Assembly: GCF_008727775.1 (NCBI RefSeq)
Contig: NZ_CP044232.1
Location: forward strand, 1,798,001-1,862,000
Origin: Microbacterium lushaniae
GTDB lineage: Bacteria > Actinomycetota > Actinomycetes > Actinomycetales > Microbacteriaceae
Direction of reading: 5' to 3'
DNA: 64,000 bases
Position 1 is the first letter of the stretch; each line of letters begins with the position of its first letter. Positions 39,139-50,915 of this stretch are shown in pieces. Below the pieces are notes generated by a model. The model searched no databases. It was given only the letters and a program-made list of their open reading frames with translations, and had not been told where the DNA came from. The position numbers were made by a program, and so were the translations under genes.

Positions 39139-40327
39139 GTATTCCGTGATCGCCGACGAAGAGGCGTTCTCGGCCGCCGTCCGCGCGCTCGCGGCCGGAA
39201 CGGGGCCGGTGGCCGTCGACGTCGAGCGCGCCTCCGGGTTCCGCTATTCGCAGCGCGCCTACCTCATCCAGGTGTTCCGCCGCGGCGCGGGCATCTATCT
39301 GTTCGACCCCGTCGAGATCGCCGATTTCACGCCTCTCCAAGAGGCCATCGGCGACGCCGAGTGGGTCTTCCACGCCGCCAGTCAAGACCTCCCGTCGCTG
39401 CGAGAGCGTGGACTGGACCCGATCGAGATCTTCGACACGGAGCTGGCGGCCCGGCTGCTCGGGCACGAGCGGGTGGGACTCGGCGCGGTCGTCGAGTCCA
39501 CTCTCGGCATCACGTTGGCAAAAGCCCATTCGGCTGCCGACTGGTCGACGCGCCCGCTGCCCCAATCGTGGCTGGAATACGCCGCGCTGGATGTCGCGCA
39601 CCTCGTCGACGTGCGCGATGCGCTCGTCGCGCAGCTGAGCGAGCAGGGCAAGACCGAGTTCGCCGCACAGGAGTTCGAAGCCGTCCGCGCGCGGCCGCCG
39701 AAGCCACCACGCGACGATCCGTGGCGCCGGATGAGCGGTCTGCACACCGTGCGCGGGCGACGCTCGCTGGCGGTGGCCCGGTCGCTGTGGCTGGCCCGCG
39801 AGGAGTTCGCGCGCGATCAGGATGTGGCGCCCGGGCGCCTGGTCCCGGATCGCTCGCTCGTGGCGGCGGTGATCGCGGATCCGCAGACCAAGCAGGAGCT
39901 CGCCGCCATCAAGGACTTCAACGGGCGCGCCAGCCGCACCCAGCTGGACCGGTGGTGGAACGCCATCGTCGCAGGGCGCGAGACGGCGGAACTGCCCCCG
40001 GACCGCGTGCCCTCCGACTCCCTTCCGCCACCGCGCGCGTGGGCCGATCGCAACCCGCAGGCCGATGCGCGCCTGCGGGCGGCGCGCCCCGTCGTGGAGG
40101 CTGTCGCCAACGAGCTGGGGATGCCGACCGAGAACCTGCTCACCCCCGAGGTGCTCCGCCGCGTCGCCTGGGCGCCGCCGGCCGACATCACGGCGGACAC
40201 CATCGGCCAGGCGTTGCAGGAATTGGGTGCCCGGCCCTGGCAGATTGAGCAGACCGCACAGTCAATCGCTGATGCCTTTGTGGAATCCATCAATCCGCCC
40301 GTCGACGCGGCGTCGGACCCTTCGTAG
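39131..40327 (+). CDS. rnd: Ribonuclease D-like 3'-5' exonuclease (DEDDy) with HRDC
   Basis: 398 residues from GTG 39131. DEDDy exonuclease: AVDVERASGFRYSQRAYL (D-x-E), FHAASQDLPSL (Asp), and YAALDVAHLVDVRDAL (Tyr-x3-Asp). Two HRDC-like helical regions follow (about 210-290 and 320-390). Trims RNA 3' ends in the family's best-known member. The active-site set is complete. The DUF3000-RNase D coupling is an actinobacterial hallmark. Confidence 0.93.
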   Translation: MTEYSVIADEEAFSAAVRALAAGTGPVAVDVERASGFRYSQRAYLIQVFRRGAGIYLFDPVEIADFTPLQEAIGDAEWVFHAASQDLPSLRERGLDPIEIFDTELAARLLGHERVGLGAVVESTLGITLAKAHSAADWSTRPLPQSWLEYAALDVAHLVDVRDALVAQLSEQGKTEFAAQEFEAVRARPPKPPRDDPWRRMSGLHTVRGRRSLAVARSLWLAREEFARDQDVAPGRLVPDRSLVAAVIADPQTKQELAAIKDFNGRASRTQLDRWWNAIVAGRETAELPPDRVPSDSLPPPRAWADRNPQADARLRAARPVVEAVANELGMPTENLLTPEVLRRVAWAPPADITADTIGQALQELGARPWQIEQTAQSIADAFVESINPPVDAASDPS

Positions 40328-40399
40328 GTTCGATCCAACCGATTCGGGGCCTTACGGCCCGCCTCATAGGCTGACGGCATCCCTACTTTTGGAGGCAGA

Positions 40400-41605
40400 G
40401 TGGCCGAGATCTCGGACGTCTTCTTCGTCGATGGAATGCGCACGCCCTTCGGCCGCGCCGGCGAGAAAGGCATGTACTGGAACACCCGCGCCGATGACCT
40501 CATCGTCAAAGCGATCATCGGACTGATGGAACGAAACGGCGCGGTGCCCAAAGACCGCATCGACGACGTCGCCATCGCCGCGACCTCGCAGACCGGAGAT
40601 CAGGGCCTCACCCTCGGGCGGACGGCCGCGATCCTCGCGGGACTGCCGATGACGGTGCCGGGCCTCGCGATCGACCGCATGTGCGCGGGGGCGATGACGG
40701 CTGTGACCACCATGGGTGCCTCGATCGGCTTCGGGCAGTACGACCTCGCCCTCGCCGGCGGCGTCGAGCACATGGGTCGCCACCCCATCGGCGCCAACGC
40801 CGACCCCAACCCTCGATTCGTGGCCGAGAGGCTCGTCGACCCGGGCGCCCTGAACATGGGCGTCACGGCCGAGCGGATCCACGACCGCTTCCCCCACCTG
40901 ACGAAGGAGCGCGCCGACCGCTACGGCATGCTCAGCCAGCAGAAGCTGCAGGCGGCATACGAGGCCGGCAAGATCCAGCCAGACCTCGTGCCGGTGGCGG
41001 TCAAGGACGCCGAAGGCGCGTGGAACCTCGCCGCCGAGGATGAGGGCCGACGCCCCGAGACGACGATGGAAGGGCTTGCGAGCCTGAAGACCCCGTTCCG
41101 TCCGCACGGGCGCGTCACCGCCGGCACCTCGTCGCCGCTGACCGACGGCGCGACGGTGTCGCTGCTGGCGGGCTCCGCCGCGGTGAAGGAACTGGGCCTC
41201 GCCCCCAAGATGCGGATGGTGTCGTTCGGGTTCGCCGGTGTGGAACCGGAGATCATGGGGATCGGCCCCATCCCCTCGACGGAGAAGGCGCTGCGCAAGG
41301 CGGGCCTGACCATCGAAGACATCGGCCTGTTCGAACTGAACGAGGCGTTCGCGATCCAGGTGATCTCGCTGCTGGACCACTTCGGCATCGCCGATGACGA
41401 CCCTCGCGTGAACCCGTGGGGCGGTGCCATCGCGGTCGGCCACCCCCTCGCAGCATCCGGTGTGCGCCTGATGATCCAGCTCGCGGCGCAGTTCGCCGAG
41501 CGTCCCGACGTGCGCTTCGGCCTCACCGCCATGTGCGTGGGCCTGGGCCAGGGCGGCTCGATCATCTGGGAGAACCCCTACTTCGACGGCAAGAAGCGGA
41601 AGTGA
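40400..41605 (+). CDS. fadA: Acetyl-CoA C-acyltransferase (thiolase)
   Basis: 401 residues from GTG 40400, preceded by GGAGGCAGA. Last step of fatty-acid beta-oxidation. Nucleophile Cys in AIDRMCAGAMTAVTTMGAS, NEAFAIQVISLL, GGAIAVGHPLAASGVR, and the second Cys in AMCVGLGQGGSI. Complete thiolase. Followed by fadB with a four-base overlap, so the two form a trifunctional-type FadBA complex. Confidence 0.95.
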   Translation: MAEISDVFFVDGMRTPFGRAGEKGMYWNTRADDLIVKAIIGLMERNGAVPKDRIDDVAIAATSQTGDQGLTLGRTAAILAGLPMTVPGLAIDRMCAGAMTAVTTMGASIGFGQYDLALAGGVEHMGRHPIGANADPNPRFVAERLVDPGALNMGVTAERIHDRFPHLTKERADRYGMLSQQKLQAAYEAGKIQPDLVPVAVKDAEGAWNLAAEDEGRRPETTMEGLASLKTPFRPHGRVTAGTSSPLTDGATVSLLAGSAAVKELGLAPKMRMVSFGFAGVEPEIMGIGPIPSTEKALRKAGLTIEDIGLFELNEAFAIQVISLLDHFGIADDDPRVNPWGGAIAVGHPLAASGVRLMIQLAAQFAERPDVRFGLTAMCVGLGQGGSIIWENPYFDGKKRK

Positions 41606-43752
41606 CGGCAGGAATGACCAACTACGACGACATCGACTTCACCGTGCTGGAGTCCCTGTCCGCCGACGAGGTCGTCACGCACTCTCGCGTGCGCGACGTG
41701 CGACTGGCATCGGGCAAGGTGCTCGCCCTCATCACCCTCGACAACGGCCGCGACCACACGCGCCCCAACACGCTCGGCCCGGCGACCCTCGCCGAGCTGG
41801 GCGCGACGCTTGCGCAGCTGAAGGCGCGCGCGGCGGCCGGCGAGATCCACGCGGTCGGGATCACGGGCAAGCAGTACATCCTCGCCGCGGGTGCCGACCT
41901 GTCGGAGGTCTCCAACCTGCCGTCCAAGGACGTCGCGCGACTGATCGCGCAGCGCGGCCACCAGGTGCTCGGCTCGCTCTCCGACCTGGGCGTGCCCTCG
42001 TTCGCGTTCGTGAACGGCCTGGCCCTGGGCGGCGGCCTGGAGATCGCGCTGAACTCCACCTACCGCACGGTGGATGCGTCGGCCGCGGCCATCGCGCTGC
42101 CCGAGGTGTTCCTCGGCATCATCCCGGGCTGGGGAGGTGCGTACCTGCTCCCGAACCTCATCGGCATCGAGAACGCGCTCGAGGTGGTCATCTCCAACCC
42201 GCTCAAGCAGAACCGGGTGCTCAAGCCGAAGCAGGCCCACGAGCTGGGGATCATGGACGCCATCTTCCCGGCCTCGAACTACCTCGAAGACTCGCTGCGC
42301 TGGGCCGACGGCGTGCTCACCGGCGCCGTCAAGGTCACGCGCAAGAACGAGCCCGGCAAGATCGAGCGTCTGACCAAGTGGCCCATCGCCATCAAGATGG
42401 CCCGCAACATGCTCGAAAGCCGCATCGGCACCGTCCCCCGCTCGCCGTACGCCGCGCTCGAGCTGCTCGACAAGGCCAAGAGCGGCACGAAGGCCGAAGG
42501 CTTCGCCCGTGAGGACGAAGCCCTCGCCGACCTCATCGTCGGCGACCAGTTCGCCGCATCCATGTACGCCTTCGACCTCGTGCAGAAGCGCGCAAAGCGG
42601 CCCGTCGGCGCTCCCGACAAGGCGCTGGCCAAGAAGGTGCAGAAGGTCGGCATCATCGGAGCCGGTCTCATGGCGAGCCAGTTCGCGCTGCTGTTCGTGC
42701 GCAAGCTGCAGGTTCCGGTGCTCATCACCGACCTCGACCAGGCGCGCGTGGACAAGGGCGTCGCCCACATCCACGAGGAGATCGGCAAGCTGCACGAGAA
42801 GGGCCGCATCGACGCCGATACCGCCAACCGCCTGCGGGCCCTGGTCAGCGGCACGACCGACAAGGCCCAGTACGCCGACTGCGACTTCGTCATCGAGGCG
42901 GTATTCGAGGAGGTCGGCGTCAAGCAGCAGGTGTTCGCCGAGATCGAGCCGCTGATCGCGGAGGACGCGATCCTGGCGACCAACACCTCATCCCTCTCGG
43001 TCGAGGAGATCGGAGCCAAGCTCGCCCACCCGGAGCGGCTCGTCGGCTTCCACTTCTTCAACCCCGTCGCCGTGATGCCGCTGATCGAGATCGTGCGGAC
43101 GCCGAACACGTCGGATGCGGCGCTGTCGACCGCGTTCGTGGTCGCGCGGACCCTCGGCAAGAACGCGGTGCTCACCGCCGACGCGCCCGGGTTCGTCGTC
43201 AACCGGCTCCTGGCGAAGGTGATGGGCGAGGCCGCTCGCGCCGTGTACGAGGGCACGCCGCTCCTGACGGTCGAGAAGGCGTTCGCGCCGCTGGGGCTGC
43301 CGATGACGCCGTTCCAGCTCATCGACCTCGTCGGGTGGAAGGTGGCCGCCCACGTGCAGGACACGATGGCCACAGCCTTCCCCGACCGCTTCTTCGCATC
43401 GGAGAACTTCCACCAGCTCGCCGAGCTGCCCGAGGTGGTCGAGAAGGACAAGAGCGGGCGCGTGACGGGCTGGACGAAGGCCGCACAGAAGGTGCTGAAG
43501 ACCGGCTCCTCCCCCGCATCCGAGGACACGATCCTGCGCCGCGTGCAGGACGGGCTCGCGCAGGAGATCCGCATCATGCTCGATGAGGGCGTCGTGCCGG
43601 AGGTCGAAGACATCGACCTGTGCCTCATCCTCGGTGCCGGATGGCCGTTCATCGACGGCGGGGCCTCGCCGTACCTCGACCGCGAGGGCGCGTCGGAGCG
43701 CGTGTTCGGCGACACGTTCCACCACCCGCCCATCCGCGGCATCGGCGGCTGA
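41602..43752 (+). CDS. fadB: 3-hydroxyacyl-CoA dehydrogenase/enoyl-CoA hydratase FadB
   Basis: 716 residues from GTG 41602 (ATG 41614 is an alternative). N-terminal crotonase domain: GKQYILAAGADLSEVSNLP, LGGGLEIALNSTYR, ALPEVFLGIIPGWGG. Central NAD-binding domain: VGIIGAGLMASQFALLFV, with LATNTSSLSVEEIG and LVGFHFFNPVAVMPLIEIV (catalytic His). C-terminal 3HCDH domain: DAPGFVVNRLL. Hydrates and oxidises acyl-CoA for FadA. A stem-loop terminator follows. Confidence 0.96.
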   Translation: MTAGMTNYDDIDFTVLESLSADEVVTHSRVRDVRLASGKVLALITLDNGRDHTRPNTLGPATLAELGATLAQLKARAAAGEIHAVGITGKQYILAAGADLSEVSNLPSKDVARLIAQRGHQVLGSLSDLGVPSFAFVNGLALGGGLEIALNSTYRTVDASAAAIALPEVFLGIIPGWGGAYLLPNLIGIENALEVVISNPLKQNRVLKPKQAHELGIMDAIFPASNYLEDSLRWADGVLTGAVKVTRKNEPGKIERLTKWPIAIKMARNMLESRIGTVPRSPYAALELLDKAKSGTKAEGFAREDEALADLIVGDQFAASMYAFDLVQKRAKRPVGAPDKALAKKVQKVGIIGAGLMASQFALLFVRKLQVPVLITDLDQARVDKGVAHIHEEIGKLHEKGRIDADTANRLRALVSGTTDKAQYADCDFVIEAVFEEVGVKQQVFAEIEPLIAEDAILATNTSSLSVEEIGAKLAHPERLVGFHFFNPVAVMPLIEIVRTPNTSDAALSTAFVVARTLGKNAVLTADAPGFVVNRLLAKVMGEAARAVYEGTPLLTVEKAFAPLGLPMTPFQLIDLVGWKVAAHVQDTMATAFPDRFFASENFHQLAELPEVVEKDKSGRVTGWTKAAQKVLKTGSSPASEDTILRRVQDGLAQEIRIMLDEGVVPEVEDIDLCLILGAGWPFIDGGASPYLDREGASERVFGDTFHHPPIRGIGG

Positions 43753-43761
43753 GCAGCATCC

Positions 43762-43795
43762 GGGAAAGGGCGGCCGTCCGGGGCCGCCCTTTCCC
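43762..43795 (+). terminator. Terminator of fadA-fadB
   Basis: Perfect 14-bp stem GGGAAAGGGCGGCC/GGCCGCCCTTTCCC (43762-43775 with 43782-43795), 10 nt after the fadB stop. Confidence 0.85.
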
Positions 43796-43883
43796 TTGCC
43801 CGCTTCGCCTCTCCCCCGTCGCCTCTCCCCTCGACTCCCGCCGTCCCTCGCCTGCGCCTGTGGCCGCGCCGCCGGGGGCCTGT

Positions 43884-44396
43884 CCCCACGTTCGCGCCTG
43901 TTCGGCGCATCCGCCACGCTTCTATGTGGCGCGGACGCACGGAAATGGCGCGGATGCGTGATCCGCGCGGCGTCGATGCGCGGGAGTGTCGCGGACGCAC
44001 GAGGATGGCGCGGACCCACCTGAGTGGCGCGGAGTCTGCCGATGTGGCGCGGTGACGTGGGCTACCCGTAGTGCAACCCCACGTTCGCGCCTGTTCGGCG
44101 CATCCGCCACGTTCCTATGTGGCGCGGACGCCCGGAAATGGCGCGGATGCGGGGCGCACGGGAGTGGCCCGGGGGTTGCCGAGATCGCGCGGGCGATGTC
44201 GCCGCCACAGGCGAGCCCCACGTTCGCGCCTGTTCGGTGCATCCGCCACGCTTCTATGTGGCGCGCACGCACGAAAGTGGCGCGGATGCGGGACGCACGG
44301 ATGTGGCGCGGATGCACCAAAGCGGCGCGGGTGCGGGACGCACGAAAGTGGCGCGGGACGCACGAAAGTGGCGCGGACGCACGAAAGTGACGCGGG
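43884..44396. repeat. Gene-free repeat cluster: three 75-nt copies plus short GGCGCGGA units
   Basis: Three near-identical 75-nt units start at 43884, 44077 and 44216, each beginning CCCCACGTTCGCGCCTG and ending GGCGCGGATGCG. Copies 1 and 2 differ at about 3 positions, copies 1 and 3 at about 5. Between and after them, short units of about 18-25 nt built on GTGGCGCGGACGCACGAAA recur, densest at 44273-44396. Each long unit holds GCCAC...GTGGC, which can form a small hairpin. No credible gene fits. The stretch lies between the fadB terminator and the 3' end of dxs. Confidence 0.85.
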
Positions 44397-44416
44397 CGAG
44401 GGGTGAGGCGGGCGCG

Positions 44417-46375
44417 TCAGCGCTCCTGCGCGTCGCGGCGGGCCGAGACGTCGAGGAGCCACACCGGCTCCTGCTCCGTCGGGCGGGCTACGGGGATGCG
44501 CGTGCCGAGCACCTGGGCGACGACGTCCTGGGCGATCTTCGCGGCGGTCAGGCCCGCATCCTCGAGTACCTGCTCGCGGGAGGCATGCGGGATGAACTCG
44601 TCGGGAACGCCCAGCTCATCCACTGCCGTGTCGATGCCGGCCTCGCGCAGCACCTGCCGGACGCGCGTGCCGACACCGCCGACGCGGATGCCGTCCTCGA
44701 TCGTGATGACGAGGCGGTGGCGACCGGCGAGCTCGACGATCGACGGCTGCACGGGGATCACCCAGCGCGGGTCGACGACCGTGGCGCCGATGCCCTGCGC
44801 GCGCAGGCGCGCGGCGACATCCATCGCGACGTGGGCCATCGGCCCGATGCCGATCAGCAGCACGTCCTCCGCGTCGGAGCGCGCGAGCACGTCGACGCCG
44901 TCGGGAAGCCGCTCGAGGGCCGGCAGGTCGGGAGCGACCGCGCCCTTCGGGTAGCGCACGACGGTGGGGGCGTCGTCCACGCCCACCGCTTCGCGCAACT
45001 CCTCCTGCAGGCGCGCGGCATCCCGCGGCGCCGCGATGCGGATGCGGGGCACCAGCTGCAGCATCGCGAGGTCCCAGATGCCGTGGTGGCTCGGACCGTC
45101 CGGCCCGGTGACCCCGGCCCGGTCCAGCGCGAAGGTGACACCCGCTCCGTGCAGCGCGACGTCCATGAGCACCTGGTCGAAGGCGCGGTTCATGAAGGTC
45201 GCGTAGATCGCGACGACCGGATGCAGCCCGCCGAACGCCAGGCCCGCAGCCGAAGCCACAGCGTGCTGTTCGGCGATCCCGACGTCGTAGACGCGGTCGG
45301 GGAAGCGCTCGGCGAACAGCTGCAGGCCCGTGGGGCGCAGCATCGCGGCGGTCATCGCGATGACGTCGTCGCGCTCTCCCCCGATCTCGACGAGTTCGCG
45401 GGCGAACACGTCGGTCCAGTCGTTGCCGTTGCTGGCCGAAAGGGGCTCGCCGGTGATCGGATCGATCTTGCCCACGGCGTGGAACTGGTCGGCCTCGTCG
45501 CTGAGGGCCGGCGCGTAGCCGCGGCCCTTCTCGGTGATCGCGTGCACGATCACGGGCGCGCCGTACGACTTGGCCAGCTCGAGGGTCTCCAGGAGCACCT
45601 CGAGATCGTGGCCGTCCACCGGTCCGAGGTACTTGATGTCGAGGTTGGAGTACAGCGCGACGTTGTTGGTGAAGCGCGAGAGGAAGCCGTGCGTCCCTCC
45701 CCGCACGCCGCGATACAGGGCGCGCGCGGCCGGACCGAGGCTGCGGAAGAGCGAGTCGGAGCCGCGGTGCAGTGTGCGATAGGCGTCGTTCGTGCGCACG
45801 CGGTTGAGGTAGCGGGCCATCCCGCCGATCGTCGGCGCATAGGACCGGCCGTTGTCGTTGACGACGATGACGAGGTTGCGGTCGTTGTCGTCGGTGATGT
45901 TGTTGAGCGCCTCCCACGTCATGCCGCCGGTGAGGGCGCCGTCGCCGACGACCGCCACGACGTGGCGGTCACGCCGCCCCGTGCGGCTGAACGCGCGCGA
46001 GACGCCGTCGGCCCAGCTCAGCGAACTGGACGCGTGCGAAGACTCCACGACGTCGTGCGGGCTCTCGGATCGCTGCGGGTAGCCGGCCAGGCCCCCGCGC
46101 GAGCGCAGACGGGAGAAATCCTGACGACCCGTGAGGAGCTTGTGGACGTAGGACTGGTGACCGGTGTCGAAGATGATCGGGTCGGACGGGGAGTCGAAGA
46201 CCCGGTGCAGGGCGATCGTGAGTTCGACCATGCCGAGGTTCGGACCGAGGTGTCCGCCGGTGCGGGAGACGTTCTCGACCAGGAACGCCCGGATCTCCGC
46301 GCTCAGCTGCTGGAGTTGCGTCACATCCAGCGCGTCGATGTCACGGGGACTCGTGATGGTGGGTAGCAGTTCCAT
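44417..46375 (-). CDS. dxs: 1-deoxy-D-xylulose-5-phosphate synthase
   Basis: 652 residues. First step of the non-mevalonate isoprenoid pathway: pyruvate plus glyceraldehyde 3-phosphate, with thiamine diphosphate. TPP-binding GDGALTGGMTWEALNN, transketolase-type IIFDTGHQSYVHKLLTG, YDVGIAEQHAVASAAGLAF (catalytic Glu), and C-terminal domain VITIEDGIRVGGVGTRV. Complete. Position downstream of acnA with a strong terminator between indicates a separate transcript. Its 3' end abuts the repeat cluster. Confidence 0.97.
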   Translation of the reverse strand: MELLPTITSPRDIDALDVTQLQQLSAEIRAFLVENVSRTGGHLGPNLGMVELTIALHRVFDSPSDPIIFDTGHQSYVHKLLTGRQDFSRLRSRGGLAGYPQRSESPHDVVESSHASSSLSWADGVSRAFSRTGRRDRHVVAVVGDGALTGGMTWEALNNITDDNDRNLVIVVNDNGRSYAPTIGGMARYLNRVRTNDAYRTLHRGSDSLFRSLGPAARALYRGVRGGTHGFLSRFTNNVALYSNLDIKYLGPVDGHDLEVLLETLELAKSYGAPVIVHAITEKGRGYAPALSDEADQFHAVGKIDPITGEPLSASNGNDWTDVFARELVEIGGERDDVIAMTAAMLRPTGLQLFAERFPDRVYDVGIAEQHAVASAAGLAFGGLHPVVAIYATFMNRAFDQVLMDVALHGAGVTFALDRAGVTGPDGPSHHGIWDLAMLQLVPRIRIAAPRDAARLQEELREAVGVDDAPTVVRYPKGAVAPDLPALERLPDGVDVLARSDAEDVLLIGIGPMAHVAMDVAARLRAQGIGATVVDPRWVIPVQPSIVELAGRHRLVITIEDGIRVGGVGTRVRQVLREAGIDTAVDELGVPDEFIPHASREQVLEDAGLTAAKIAQDVVAQVLGTRIPVARPTEQEPVWLLDVSARRDAQER

Positions 46376-46503
46376 GGGATCCTTCTCCGACCGGTCGCAG
46401 CGCCGGGGCGCCGTGCTCCGAGTTTAGCCGCGCGCCGCTGGACGGGGCCTGCACAGCGCGCGAACAGGCCGACGTGTACGATCTGCGCCGCGTCCCCGGG
46501 GAT

Positions 46504-46545
46504 GCGCAAGGCGGCCCCGAGGTCTCCCCCGGGGCCGCCTTGCGC
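46504..46545 (-). terminator. Terminator of acnA
   Basis: Perfect 15-bp stem GCGCAAGGCGGCCCC/GGGGCCGCCTTGCGC (46504-46518 with 46531-46545), 6 nt after the acnA stop on the minus strand. Confidence 0.88.
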
Positions 46546-46550
46546 GATGT

Positions 46551-49418
<2,868 letters not shown>

Positions 49419-49491
49419 GTTCGTCTCCTTCGTCGGCGGATGCGGGGGCGAACCCGCCCTCTTCATCTTCCCCGCCGCATCTCGCGGCGGC

Positions 49492-49507
49492 TAGGAAGGC
49501 TGTCCTA
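49492..49507. promoter_or_regulatory. Possible DtxR/IdeR-like palindrome upstream of acnA
   Basis: TAGGAAGGCTGTCCTA: arms TAGGA and TCCTA, resembling the iron-box pattern TTAGGTTAGSCTAACCTAA in about 11 of 19 positions. Weak; offered because aconitase is iron-regulated in corynebacteria. Confidence 0.25.
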
Positions 49508-49524
49508 ACCGGGAAGACGAGAGA

Positions 49525-49548
49525 ATTTATCTCGATGTCAAGATAAAT
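49525..49548. promoter_or_regulatory. AT-rich inverted repeat between acnA and DUF3159 gene
   Basis: Arms ATTTATCTCGA and TCAAGATAAAT (11 bp, one mismatch, 2-base centre), in an otherwise very GC-rich genome. It lies 107-130 nt upstream of acnA and 3 nt after the DUF3159 stop. It also contains TTGACA on the minus strand as a possible -35 for acnA. A regulator of winged-helix type is a candidate binder. Confidence 0.5.
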
Positions 49549-49551
49549 GTA

Positions 49552-50322
49552 TCAGGTTTGCCGCGCCGGGTAGAGCGTCCGGACGGCGAGCCATGTGACC
49601 GCCACGAGGGGGGCGAACAGCGGCAGTCCCATGATGATCTTGAGGGTGCCGAGGGCGGCGACCTCGCCGGCGAAGTAGAGCGGAAGCTGCACCGCGAGGC
49701 GCGCGATGAACAGTGCCGCCCACGCCACCGATAGCCAGAAGAACACGCGACGCTTCCGCCGGTCCCGGCGCCATCCGGTGCCCTCGTTCATGAGGAAACC
49801 GACGGCCAGCCCGATCAGGGGCCACCCGATGAGCGCCGAGATCAGGAACGCGGTGCCGTAGGCGCCGTTGGTGAGGAAGCCGAAGAGGAAGTTGTCCTGC
49901 CCTCGGCCGGTCCACAGCGCCAGGCCCGCCGCCGCCGCCGTGGCGACCAGTCCGCCCAGGGCGGCACTGGCAGGCGACCGCTGCGCCAGGCGGATGACAC
50001 TGAACACCACGGCGATCCCGACGGAGACCCCGAGGCTCAGCCACAGGTTCCCCTGCCCGACGCGGTCGTCGTAGGTGAGGGTGAACAGCACGACGAACGC
50101 GAGGCTCGGCAGCACCGATTCGAGGATGCCGCGCCATCCGCCCATGGCGGTCCACACCGCCGCCCCGGTGGATTCCGCGCCGTCGGCGCTCAGCCCCGCC
50201 GCCCGGGCAGCCGCCTGACCGAACGCCGCGCGCAGCGCTTCGGAGGCGGGAGGCGGGGTGTCGGGCGTGGATGCTCCGGAGCCGACGTCGGCCGGGCCGG
50301 TCGGCCGCTCGGGGTCGGTCAC
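49552..50322 (-). CDS. DUF3159 domain-containing membrane protein
   Basis: 256 residues from GTG 50322, overlapping the DUF3710 stop by four bases (GTGA). Low-complexity N terminus (about 1-45), then about six membrane helices including LPSLAFVVLFTLTY, GTAFLISALIGWPLIGLAV and PLFAPLVAVTWLAVRTL. Length and context match mycobacterial DUF3159 (Rv2693c neighbourhood). Possible transporter or envelope protein; no function known. Confidence 0.88.
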   Translation of the reverse strand: MTDPERPTGPADVGSGASTPDTPPPASEALRAAFGQAAARAAGLSADGAESTGAAVWTAMGGWRGILESVLPSLAFVVLFTLTYDDRVGQGNLWLSLGVSVGIAVVFSVIRLAQRSPASAALGGLVATAAAAGLALWTGRGQDNFLFGFLTNGAYGTAFLISALIGWPLIGLAVGFLMNEGTGWRRDRRKRRVFFWLSVAWAALFIARLAVQLPLYFAGEVAALGTLKIIMGLPLFAPLVAVTWLAVRTLYPARQT

Positions 50323-50915
50323 GCCGAACCCGGGACCGCAGGCATCTTGAGCGGGATCAGATCGCGCGGCGGCATGGGAGCCGTCCCCCGCACCACGACG
50401 ATGGAGCGGAAGAGGTCTTCGACCTTGGCCGCGGCATCCGTGTCGCTCGTGGCAGCTCCGCCGATCACGCCGCGCAGGAACCACCGCGGGCCGTCGACGC
50501 CGACGAAGCGGGCGAGCCGCTTGCCGGTGCCGTCGGGCCCGGCCACGACCGGGACCTCCGCGAGCAGCTCGGGCCCGAGCGGTCCCTCGCGCTCCTCGAC
50601 GCGGCCGCCCTGCTGTCGCACCTGCTGGCGGATCTGCTCGCGTGTCTCGGTCCACAGCCCCGTCGTGCGGGGAGCTGCGAAGGGCTGCACCTGCAGCGTC
50701 GAATCGGCGTAGTCCAGGCCCACCGCCACGATGCGCTTGGTCTGCTCCTCGACTTCCAGGCGGAGGTTCAGTCCTTCGCGAGGCAGGACCTTGATGCCGC
50801 CCAGATCGATGTAGGGCCGGACCGGATTGGCTTCGGACTCGTCGAACGGGCCGGCGGTGTCGCGGTCGGCGGGGGCTTCCTTGCCGACGGGGGCCTCGGG
50901 GGACACATCGGTCAT
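50319..50915 (-). CDS. DUF3710 domain-containing protein
   Basis: 198 residues. Acidic N terminus (about 1-35), then a domain opening VRPYIDLGGIKVLPREGL and including VVAGPDGTGKRLARFVGVDGPRWFLRG, the DUF3710 signature (Rv2696c-like). Function unknown; it follows dut in many actinobacteria. ATG 50915 overlaps the (repaired) dut stop by four bases and its own stop overlaps the DUF3159 start, so the three are a coupled operon. Confidence 0.92.
   Translation of the reverse strand: MTDVSPEAPVGKEAPADRDTAGPFDESEANPVRPYIDLGGIKVLPREGLNLRLEVEEQTKRIVAVGLDYADSTLQVQPFAAPRTTGLWTETREQIRQQVRQQGGRVEEREGPLGPELLAEVPVVAGPDGTGKRLARFVGVDGPRWFLRGVIGGAATSDTDAAAKVEDLFRSIVVVRGTAPMPPRDLIPLKMPAVPGSA

Noticed and set aside
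44117..46366. Long plus-strand frame across the repeat cluster and opposite dxs
   Set aside because: Repeats give open frames by chance, and the rest is antisense to dxs.
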